Part shown: positions 6,358-11,814 of the stretch, one piece after another
How positions within the stretch are numbered: position 1 is the first letter of the stretch
Layout: each line of letters opens with the position of its first letter
Assembly: GCA_947306605.1 (NCBI GenBank)
Contig: CAMZHB010000022.1
Span: 1-11,814 of the forward strand
DNA length: 11,814 nucleotides
Origin: an uncultured Prevotellaceae bacterium
Lineage (GTDB): Bacteria; Bacteroidota; Bacteroidia; Bacteroidales; Bacteroidaceae
Direction: 5' to 3'
The notes under the pieces: generated by a model
What the model saw: the letters and a program-made list of their open reading frames with translations, nothing else
What the model was told of the DNA's origin: nothing
Databases searched by the model: none
Translations under genes and position numbers: made by a program

Positions 6358-6609
6358 TGTCAGACGCGAGGAACCCGTTTCGAGTGGAGACGACGCCCGC
6401 CTGACTGCCGACGTGAGTCGCCGCGCTACTTTCCATTTTTAGATACAATTAGGCCATGCGTTCGCAACGGGTTTGCCATAACGCTTTTTTCAGAGCCTCG
6501 CGGAGAGCGGTGCGGAACATTGGAACAGAAAGATACGAGTCTTTTCATAAGCATATTGAGTTAACTATTTGGGAGGAAGGGTTCTGTGAAGCGCTCTTCC
6601 TTGTTTTTT
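6358..6609 (+). ncRNA. Candidate structured small RNA of about 250 nt (unrecognised)
   Basis: The segment runs from a promoter-like element to an intrinsic terminator without a credible protein frame. CGCGAGG (6365-6371) is complementary to CCTCGCG (6496-6502). The adjoining AACCCGTT (6372-6379) is complementary to AACGGGTT (6466-6473), and that helix extends inward to 6386/6459 past one mismatch and two G-T pairs. A smaller hairpin, AAAGA/TCTTT, lies at 6529-6544. I did not find hallmarks of tmRNA, RNase P RNA or the signal-recognition-particle RNA. A 6S-like RNA is possible given the long closing helix, but the size and asymmetry fit only loosely. The 5' end is uncertain by several bases. 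Comparative evidence is absent, so existence is a moderate inference and function unknown. Confidence 0.5.
6574..6609 (+). terminator. Intrinsic terminator ending the RNA candidate
   Basis: AGGAAGGG (6574-6581) pairs with CTCTTCCT (6594-6601) in 8 bp with one G-T pair. The 12-base loop can itself fold (TTC/GAA). The run TGTTTTTT (6602-6609) follows. No protein gene ends just upstream, as the helicase stop is about 300 bases away. Confidence 0.65.
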
Positions 6610-6696
6610 GTCCTTACCCCGACATTGCCGCCAGGAAAATTCAGTTGATTTTTTGTTGATGTAGGTTGTTTGAGATTTCAGAGAACTTAGAGAAAC

Positions 6697-6751
6697 GAAA
6701 CGGCGTCTCAAAAATCAGAAACGGCGTCTCAGACTTTTGAAGTGGGACTTC
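6697..6751. repeat. Intergenic repeat modules shared with the 3571-3642 region
   Basis: GAAACGGCGTCTCA occurs twice in tandem at 21-base spacing (6697-6710 and 6718-6731). AAGTGGGACTTC follows at 6740-6751. The first motif differs by one base from GAAACGGCGTTTCA at 3607-3620, and the second is identical to 3587-3598. Order and orientation of the two modules differ between the two sites, so this is a mosaic of short elements rather than one duplicated block. Confidence 0.6.
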
Positions 6752-6770
6752 TGAATGCAGATGCCTCAAA

Positions 6771-6817
6771 TTTTTGCAAAAAGGTCCGTTTTGGACCTCA
6801 AAATATGCACAAAGTGC
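6771..6817. repeat. Cluster of three small palindromes
   Basis: TTTTTGCAAAAA (6771-6782), AGGTCC-GTTTT-GGACCT (6782-6798) and GCAC-AAA-GTGC (6807-6817) follow one another, about 75 bases before the likely efflux promoter. The middle one could form a 6-bp hairpin. No T-run follows, so a terminator role is doubtful. They could be protein-binding sites or further repeat modules. Confidence 0.4.
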
Positions 6818-6890
6818 CGCAAAAGGTGCAGGCTTTGGGCGTAAATGACTTTTTAAATTGAAATTAGGCGGTTAATGTGTGGAAAAAGTG

Positions 6891-6898
6891 TATTTTTG
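6891..6898 (+). promoter_or_regulatory. Bacteroidetes -7 box for the efflux operon
   Basis: TATTTTTG matches TAnnTTTG and lies 42 bases before the TolC-like start codon. No TTTG stands at the -33 position, so the promoter may be weak or need an activator. Confidence 0.45.
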
Positions 6899-6910
6899 CG
6901 CGTGAAATAA

Positions 6911-6925
6911 AAGTGCGCGGCACTT
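6911..6925. promoter_or_regulatory. Inverted repeat in the efflux operon leader, possible operator
   Basis: AAGTGC-GCG-GCACTT is a perfect 6-bp inverted repeat with a 3-base centre. It sits just downstream of the predicted transcription start and 15 bases before the ATG. Its placement suits a repressor-binding site or a short leader hairpin. No regulator gene is adjacent in the window. Confidence 0.35.
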
Positions 6926-6940
6926 AAATGAAATAGTTTT

Positions 6941-8407
6941 ATGTATAGGAAATCAATTATTAGTTCCATACTGTTGTTGCTTACCGCCGTCACAGGCGTG
7001 TGCGGCCAACGGGTGTATGAGTTGGACAGTCTGCGGCAGTTGGCCCTGCGCAACAACCGCCAGCTGCTTTCGGGCCAGTCGCGTCTGGACGCGGCCGACT
7101 ACACGCAGCGTGCGGCCAAGACGGCCTATCTGCCCAAGGTGTCGGCCGATGCGGCCTATATCCACAATTCGCGTTCGACGCATCTGCTGTCGAAGGACAC
7201 GCGCAACACACTGGAGTCGGCCGGAGAGACGGCAGGAGCCAAACTGCAGGCTTTGGCGCAGCAAATAGCCCAACAGTCACCCGAGATGGCGCAACTGCTG
7301 GGCAGCTTGGGTACGCCGCTGGTGCAGGCTATCGGTACCGCGGGACAAGGCGTGGTGGATGCTTTCCGCACGAGTACTTATAATATATATGCTGGCTCAC
7401 TGCTGCTGACCCAACCTCTCTACATGGGCGGCCGCATCAAGGCATTGGACCGTATCGCCGGCTATACGCGCCAGTTGCTCGGCGCCGAGTATGACCAGGC
7501 GACGCAGGACGTCATTTATTCAGTGGACCAGGCCTACTGGCAGGTGGTGTCGCTGGCGCAGAAACGGCGTTTGGCCGAGAGCTACGTGCAACTGTTGCAG
7601 AAACTGGACGGTGATGTGCAGAAGATGTTGCGCGAGGGCGTGGCCACAAAGGCTTCGACGCTGACGGTGCGCGTGAAACTGAACGAAGCGGAAATGACAC
7701 TGACGAAAGTGGAGGACGGATTGAGCCTGAGCCGCATGCTGCTGTGCCAAATCTGCGGACTGGATCTGACGGAGCCCCTGACACTGGCCGACGAAGGCGC
7801 GGAACACGTGGAAACTACCCTTTGTGAAACGCAGGCCGACACGGCGCAGGCGTTCAGTGCCCGCAAGGACCTGGAAATGCTGGAACAGGCTGTGAAAATA
7901 GCCGATGAGAACGTGAAGGTGGTGCGCAGTCTCTATCTTCCGGCGCTGTCAGCCTTCGGTGCCTACACTCTGACCAATCCTAACGTGTACAACGGCTTCC
8001 AAAACAAGTTCGGAGGCAACCTGAGCATCGGCGTGGCCCTGCACGTTCCCTTGTGGACGTGGGGCGAGGGACGTTACCGTGTGCGTGCCGCCAAGTCGCT
8101 GGCCCGGAGCCAACGCTACCTGTATGACGAGGCCAAGGAAAAAATAAACCTGCAACTCAATCAGGCGCAGTTCAAGGTGAACGAAGCGCAGAAGAAACTG
8201 CTGATGACGCAGAAGAACGAAGAGAAAGCCAACGAAAATCTTCACTATGCCGACGTGGGCTTCCACGAAGGCGTCATTGCTACTGCTGACCTGCTGGAGG
8301 CTCAGACGGCCTGGCTGCAGGCACGGTCGGAACGCGTGGATGCCGAGATTGACGTGAAGATGACGGAAATCTACCTGAATAAGGTGATGGGGAAAGTGGA
8401 CAATTAA
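6941..8407 (+). CDS. TolC-family outer-membrane efflux channel
   Basis: This 488-residue protein is the outer-membrane channel of a tripartite pump; TolC proteins form trimers with a beta-barrel in the outer membrane and a long alpha-helical tunnel in the periplasm. The signal peptide is MYRKSIISSILLLLTAVTGVCG, and the mature protein begins QRVYELDSLRQLALRNNRQL, the usual OEP opening helix. Family features follow: AAKTAYLPKVSADAAYIHNS, the strand IYAGSLLLTQPLYMGGRI, and long helices (RLAESYVQLLQKLDGDVQKMLREGVATK). The second OEP repeat carries RSLYLPALSAFGAYTLTNP, SIGVALHVPLWTWGEGRYRVRAAKS, and a helix ending GVIATADLLEAQTAWLQARSE. Two OEP repeats and the length are normal, so it should be intact. 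It is first in an operon with an HlyD-type adaptor and two ABC-2 permeases. The transported substrate is unknown. Confidence 0.92.
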   Translation: MYRKSIISSILLLLTAVTGVCGQRVYELDSLRQLALRNNRQLLSGQSRLDAADYTQRAAKTAYLPKVSADAAYIHNSRSTHLLSKDTRNTLESAGETAGAKLQALAQQIAQQSPEMAQLLGSLGTPLVQAIGTAGQGVVDAFRTSTYNIYAGSLLLTQPLYMGGRIKALDRIAGYTRQLLGAEYDQATQDVIYSVDQAYWQVVSLAQKRRLAESYVQLLQKLDGDVQKMLREGVATKASTLTVRVKLNEAEMTLTKVEDGLSLSRMLLCQICGLDLTEPLTLADEGAEHVETTLCETQADTAQAFSARKDLEMLEQAVKIADENVKVVRSLYLPALSAFGAYTLTNPNVYNGFQNKFGGNLSIGVALHVPLWTWGEGRYRVRAAKSLARSQRYLYDEAKEKINLQLNQAQFKVNEAQKKLLMTQKNEEKANENLHYADVGFHEGVIATADLLEAQTAWLQARSERVDAEIDVKMTEIYLNKVMGKVDN

Positions 8408-8434
8408 GAATTAGCGAAGCAAAAAATAACAATT

Positions 8435-9427
8435 ATGGCAAAGAATAAGTCTGAACTGGCGCTCATCCTGCGCCCGATTATTTTCATCATTTTAGTGGTT
8501 GTGATAGTAGGACTCATCGGTTACTTCACATTGGGCCGCGAAACCGAAACCATCCAGGGACAAGTTGAGGTGAACGAATACCGCGTGTCGTCGAAAGTGC
8601 CCGGCCGCGTGTTGGCCGTATATGTTGAGGAAGGCCAGAAGGTGAAGGCCGGCGACATGCTGGCACGACTGGATGCCCCGGAAGTGACGGCCAAAATGAC
8701 CCAGGCACAGTCGGCCGAACAGGCTGCTCAGGCGTTGAGCGACAAGGCTCGCAAGGGAACACGCCAGGAACAGATACAGGGCGCGCTGGAGATGTGGAAA
8801 AAAGCTCAGGCCGGCGTGGCCATTGCCGAGAAAACTTATCAGCGCATCAAAAACTTGCATGACGAAGGCGTGGTGCCGGCGCAGAAACTGGACGAAGCTA
8901 CGGCTCAGCGTGATGCCGCTGTCGCTACGGAGAAGGCTGCCAAGTCGCAGTATCAAATGGCTGTGAACGGAGCCCAGCGTGAAGACAAACTGGCGGCTCA
9001 AGCTCAGGTGGCTCGTGCCAGAGGTGCCGTGAGCGAAGTAAGCAGCTATATGAAAGAAACTGTCCTGACCGCGAGTGCCGACGGCGAAGTGAGTGAAATC
9101 TTCCCGAAAGTGGGCGAACTGGTGGGTACCGGCGCACCGATTATGAATGTTTCCATGATGGATGACCTGTGGGTGACGTTCAATGTGCGCGAAGATCTTC
9201 TCAAGGGTCTCAAGATGGGTGCCGAAGTGGAGGCTTTCATCCCTGCGCTTGAAGACAAAACCGTGAAACTGAAGGTCTATTATCTTAAGGACCAAGGTTC
9301 GTATGCCGTTTGGAAGGCTACGAAATCGACCGGTCAGTTCGACTTGAAGACCTTTGAAGTGAAAGCCCGCCCTGTACAACCGGTCGACGGCCTTCGTCCC
9401 GGCATGACGGTGGTGCTTAAGAATTGA
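8435..9427 (+). CDS. HlyD-family periplasmic adaptor (membrane fusion protein)
   Basis: This 330-residue adaptor would bridge the inner-membrane permeases and the TolC-like channel. One N-terminal membrane anchor (about residues 10-33, rich in I/L/V) leads into the first half of the lipoyl-like domain, SSKVPGRVLAVYVEEGQKVKAG (52-73). A long alpha-helical hairpin (about 85-200) is rich in Ala, Gln, Lys and Glu and contains NLHDEGVVPAQKLDEATAQRDA. The second lipoyl half, TASADGEVSEIFPKVGELV (from about 211), precedes the beta-barrel region with MDDLWVTFNVREDLL. The end, GLRPGMTVVLKN, is typical. It resembles adaptors of YbhG/YhiI type that work with ABC-2 permeases. The gene lies 27 bases after the channel gene behind an A-rich leader and is followed by a heptamer repeat that overlaps its stop codon. 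Confidence 0.92.
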   Translation: MAKNKSELALILRPIIFIILVVVIVGLIGYFTLGRETETIQGQVEVNEYRVSSKVPGRVLAVYVEEGQKVKAGDMLARLDAPEVTAKMTQAQSAEQAAQALSDKARKGTRQEQIQGALEMWKKAQAGVAIAEKTYQRIKNLHDEGVVPAQKLDEATAQRDAAVATEKAAKSQYQMAVNGAQREDKLAAQAQVARARGAVSEVSSYMKETVLTASADGEVSEIFPKVGELVGTGAPIMNVSMMDDLWVTFNVREDLLKGLKMGAEVEAFIPALEDKTVKLKVYYLKDQGSYAVWKATKSTGQFDLKTFEVKARPVQPVDGLRPGMTVVLKN

Positions 9428-9461
9428 GAGTTGTGAGTTGAGAATTGAGAATTGAGAATTC
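9422..9461. repeat. Heptamer tandem repeat (AATTGAG) at the end of the adaptor gene
   Basis: Five consecutive 7-base units run from 9422 to 9456: AATTGAG, AGTTGTG, AGTTGAG, AATTGAG, AATTGAG, followed by a partial AATTC. The adaptor stop codon TGA (9425-9427) lies inside the first unit. The array fills most of the 50-base space before the first permease gene. Two units differ by one or two bases, so it is a degenerating microsatellite. Confidence 0.75.
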
Positions 9462-9477
9462 TTGGCAATAGGGTACA

Positions 9478-10659
9478 ATGAGAAATCCCTACAGTTCCAT
9501 CAAGAGTTTTTGGGAGGTGTTCTTGCGTGAATGCCACCGCATGACGTCACGGCCAATATACTTCTATTGTATCATCGTGGCGCCGCTCTTCTCATTGTTT
9601 TTCTTTACCTCGCTGATGGACGATGGCTTACCTCACGATTTGCCTGTCGGCGTGGTGGACCAGGACAGATCGGCCTTGTCGCGCAACGTTATCCGTACGT
9701 TCGACGCGATGGACCAGAGTCGGGTGGAGGCTGTTTACGGCAATTTCACCGAAGCCCGGCTGGCGGTGCAGCGGGGCGACATTTACTCCTTTTTGTTTAT
9801 CCCTGCCAACTTCTCGCACGATGTCCAGTCTTTCCGCCAACCCACGTTGACATACTATACGAACTATGCCATGATGGTGCCCGGTTCGTTGACGTTCAAG
9901 GACATGAAACGATTGACGGAACTCGTTTCGGCTGCAGCCACACGGAGCCAACTGAGGGCAAAGGGAGTACCCGAAGATGTGATGATGGCCCAGCTGCAAC
10001 CAATCGTCATTGAGTCGCACGCCACGTTCAATCCTTCGCTTAACTATTCAATATATCTTACAAATACACTGATTCCCGGTTTGCTGATGTTGCTCATCTC
10101 CTTGATGACAGTTTATGCCGTTGGCAGTGAGGTGAAGTATAACACGGCGCGTTACTGGCTGGAGCGCAGCAACCATTCCATTATGCTTGGACTGACGGCC
10201 AAACTGTTGCCTTACACGCTGGCCTTTACCATCATCGGTCTGTTCTGTGATTTCTATCTCTACGGTGTGCTCCACTATCCCTGCAACGGCGGGTTGTTGC
10301 CCACGGCCTTCCTGACGTTGTGCATGGTGTTGTCGGCCCAGGCGCTGGGACTCATCTTCTTCTCGCTCATCCCCACGTTGCGCATGGCCTTGAGTTTATG
10401 TTGTCTTTGGGGCGTGCTGGCCTTCTCGGTAAGTGGTTTCTCATTTCCGAAGATGGCCATGAACGGGCCGGTGCAGGCATTGACCAATCTGTTCCCCCTG
10501 CGCCATTACTATCTCATTTATGCCAGCCAGACGCTCGACGGCAACAGCATGGTGTATTCCTTTGAGAGTTATGCCGCGCTCTTTGTCTTCATGCTTGTAC
10601 CCTTCCTGCTGATGATAAGGTTGAAGCGCAACATCATCCATTCGTACTACGTGCCATGA
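9478..10659 (+). CDS. ABC-2 type transporter permease (first of pair)
   Basis: This 393-residue inner-membrane protein has the ABC2_membrane_3 layout of YbhR/YhhJ-type exporters. One N-terminal helix (about 27-46, IYFYCIIVAPLFSLFFFTSL) precedes a large extracytoplasmic domain (about 50-190) that opens with LPVGVVDQDRSALSRNVIRTFDA, a hallmark of this group. Five membrane helices follow (around 195-215, 240-260, 275-297, 303-325 and 360-380). Between them lie YAVGSEVKYNTARYWLERSN, the coupling segment, and SGFSFPKMAMNGPVQALTNLFPLRHY. The protein ends in a basic tail. It overlaps the second permease by four bases (ATGA), indicating translational coupling and probably a heterodimeric channel. ATG 9478 is the first start after the heptamer repeat. 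Such permeases need a cytosolic ATPase, and none is encoded in the window. Confidence 0.9.
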   Translation: MRNPYSSIKSFWEVFLRECHRMTSRPIYFYCIIVAPLFSLFFFTSLMDDGLPHDLPVGVVDQDRSALSRNVIRTFDAMDQSRVEAVYGNFTEARLAVQRGDIYSFLFIPANFSHDVQSFRQPTLTYYTNYAMMVPGSLTFKDMKRLTELVSAAATRSQLRAKGVPEDVMMAQLQPIVIESHATFNPSLNYSIYLTNTLIPGLLMLLISLMTVYAVGSEVKYNTARYWLERSNHSIMLGLTAKLLPYTLAFTIIGLFCDFYLYGVLHYPCNGGLLPTAFLTLCMVLSAQALGLIFFSLIPTLRMALSLCCLWGVLAFSVSGFSFPKMAMNGPVQALTNLFPLRHYYLIYASQTLDGNSMVYSFESYAALFVFMLVPFLLMIRLKRNIIHSYYVP

Positions 10660-11814
10660 CAAACAAGGAGAAATACAGTTTCAAGCAGAGCGTAAAGGAC
10701 TTGTTGCGCATCTGGTCCCTTGAGATGAAGATCATCTTGCGTGACCACGGTGTTTTCCTGTTCTGTCTCATTGTACCTATTTTCTACCCCTTGCTCTATT
10801 CATACATCTATACCACGGAGCTGACGCGTGAAGTTCCCGTTACGGTCATCGACAACAGCCGCAGCAGTCTGTCGCGCGAATTTATCCGCCGGCTCGATGC
10901 GTCGCAATGGGTGAGTGTCGTCGGTCTGTCGCGCGACGTGGCCGACGCTCGTCAGCAAATCAAAGAGCAGCGAATCTATGGTTTCCTGGAAATCCCCTCA
11001 GACTTCTCCGACAACATCGTCACGGGCCGGCAGGCTTTCATCGGTTTCTTCGGCGACATGAGCGGTATGCTCTACTATAAGGGCATTCTTGTGGGGGCCA
11101 CTGAGGTTTCTCTCGAGATGAACAAGCACATCAAGATTGAGCGTGCGGCCGTGAGCACCGATGCCGAGGCTTCGCTTGCCGCTTATCCCGTGAAAAACGA
11201 GGAAGTGGCACTCTTTAATCCGCAGCAGGGCTTTGCCACCTTCCTCATCCCTGCCGTCCTGATGCTTGTCATTCAGCAGACGCTGTTGTTGGGCATCGGT
11301 ATGGCCGACGGCACCGCGGCCGAAACGGGCGGTGAGTACAGCGAACTGGTGGCTACGAGCCGCCGCAACCGACGTACCTCCCATATCATCATGGGTCGTT
11401 CGTTGGCTTATTTCTTTGTCTACATACTGACCACGGCGTTTACGGTGTGTGTTATCCCCCGGCTGTTCAATCTCATTCAGATAGCCCGTCCCCTCGACCT
11501 CGTACTCTTCCTGTGTCCGTACGTTTTGGCGTGCATCCTCTTTGCCCAAGCGCTGTCCGTGTTGAGCCGCAACCGTGAAATGTCCATCCTCATCTTTGTA
11601 TGCACCTCGGTACCTTTGCTGTTCATCTCCGGCATATCGTGGCCGGGAGCTGCCGTGCCGCCGTTTTGGCAAGGCGTGTCATGGCTTTTCCCCTCCACAT
11701 TCGGCATCAACGGCTTCGTGCGTCTCAGTGTCATGGGAGCCACCCTGAACGAAGTCGTCAGCGAGTGGTGGGCGCTTTGGATTCATTGCTGTGTCTACTT
11801 CACCATGGCTTACG
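10656..11814 (+). CDS. ABC-2 type transporter permease (second of pair, cut by right edge)
   Basis: An uninterrupted frame of 386 codons runs from ATG 10656 off the right end. It starts MTNKEKYSFKQSVKDLLRIW and then has a first membrane helix (VFLFCLIVPIFYPLLYSYIY). The extracytoplasmic domain opens with EVPVTVIDNSRSSLSREFIRRLDA, parallel to the same stretch in the first permease, showing that the two are paralogues. Later parts include NPQQGFATFLIPAVLMLVIQQTLLLGIGM, the cytoplasmic coupling segment SRRNRRTSHIIMGRSLAY, further helices, and SGISWPGAAVPPFWQGVSWLFPST, the counterpart of the SGFSFP motif. Judged by its partner, only a few residues should be missing. The start overlaps the previous stop (ATGA). 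The two permeases probably form one membrane unit with the adaptor and channel upstream. Confidence 0.9.
   Translation, partial: MTNKEKYSFKQSVKDLLRIWSLEMKIILRDHGVFLFCLIVPIFYPLLYSYIYTTELTREVPVTVIDNSRSSLSREFIRRLDASQWVSVVGLSRDVADARQQIKEQRIYGFLEIPSDFSDNIVTGRQAFIGFFGDMSGMLYYKGILVGATEVSLEMNKHIKIERAAVSTDAEASLAAYPVKNEEVALFNPQQGFATFLIPAVLMLVIQQTLLLGIGMADGTAAETGGEYSELVATSRRNRRTSHIIMGRSLAYFFVYILTTAFTVCVIPRLFNLIQIARPLDLVLFLCPYVLACILFAQALSVLSRNREMSILIFVCTSVPLLFISGISWPGAAVPPFWQGVSWLFPSTFGINGFVRLSVMGATLNEVVSEWWALWIHCCVYFTMAY

Larger units (their letters stand above)
6270..6940. other. 671-bp gap without a protein gene: RNA candidate, repeats and palindromes
   Basis: Short open frames here have no recognisable composition or start signals and are judged spurious. 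From left to right the gap holds an AT-rich stretch after the helicase stop, a promoter-like box (6347-6354), a candidate structured RNA ending in an intrinsic terminator (about 6358-6609), a plain stretch (6610-6696), repeat modules (6697-6751), a cluster of small palindromes (6771-6817), and the promoter and leader of the efflux operon (6891-6940). Confidence 0.7.

Noticed and set aside
6352..6659. Two short plus-strand frames inside the 6270-6940 gap
   Set aside because: Arg/Cys-rich and without a start signal or recognisable domain; one of them spans the intrinsic terminator.
8492..9478. 328-codon minus-strand frame opposite the adaptor gene
   Set aside because: Shadow frame; its N-terminal NSQFSILNSQ-type residues are just the heptamer repeat read backwards.
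10998..11672. 224-codon minus-strand frame near the right edge
   Set aside because: It lies opposite the second permease, whose plus-strand frame is open to the edge and has clear ABC-2 features.

Overview
The window looks like chromosomal DNA of a fairly GC-rich member of the Bacteroidales, probably Prevotellaceae-like. The evidence is threefold. Promoter boxes are of the Bacteroidetes type (TAnnTTTG, in one case with TTTG exactly 19 bases upstream). Starts are preceded by A-rich or unstructured leaders rather than Shine-Dalgarno sequences. One lipoprotein carries a Bacteroides-type surface-export signal (SDDDD just after the lipobox Cys). There is no transposase, integrase, tRNA or CRISPR array.

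Layout. Bases 2-136 are the lysine/threonine-rich C-terminal end of a protein that begins outside the window. A family 2 glycosyltransferase follows (167-943, +). It converges on a minus-strand two-gene unit: an ABC/SMC-type ATPase (2043-2864) and a DUF4435/TOPRIM protein (918-2039 as read). A strong 17-bp hairpin with T-runs on both strands sits at the convergence point, and the glycosyltransferase stop codon lies in its loop. The ATPase plus DUF4435 pairing resembles the PARIS anti-phage architecture (AriA/AriB), although the ATPase is much shorter than AriA. The DUF4435 gene has a probable one-base frameshift near 1184 that displaces its conserved C-terminus.

Divergent from the ATPase is a small surface lipoprotein with a lipocalin-like fold (3053-3508). 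Next come a small exported, probably beta-barrel protein (3805-4365), whose promoter nearly abuts its start codon, and a superfamily 1 UPF1/DNA2-type helicase (4380-6269). The gap 6270-6940 has no convincing protein gene. It holds a promoter-like box, strongly complementary segments and an intrinsic terminator that together suggest an undescribed structured RNA of about 250 nt, followed by short repeat modules also found in the 3509-3804 gap.

The right third is one transport operon: a TolC-like outer-membrane channel (6941-8407), an HlyD-type periplasmic adaptor (8435-9427), and two ABC-2 type permeases (9478-10659, and 10656 to beyond the right edge). Together they would make a tripartite efflux or secretion pump across both membranes. 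No ATP-binding subunit or regulator is present within the window.
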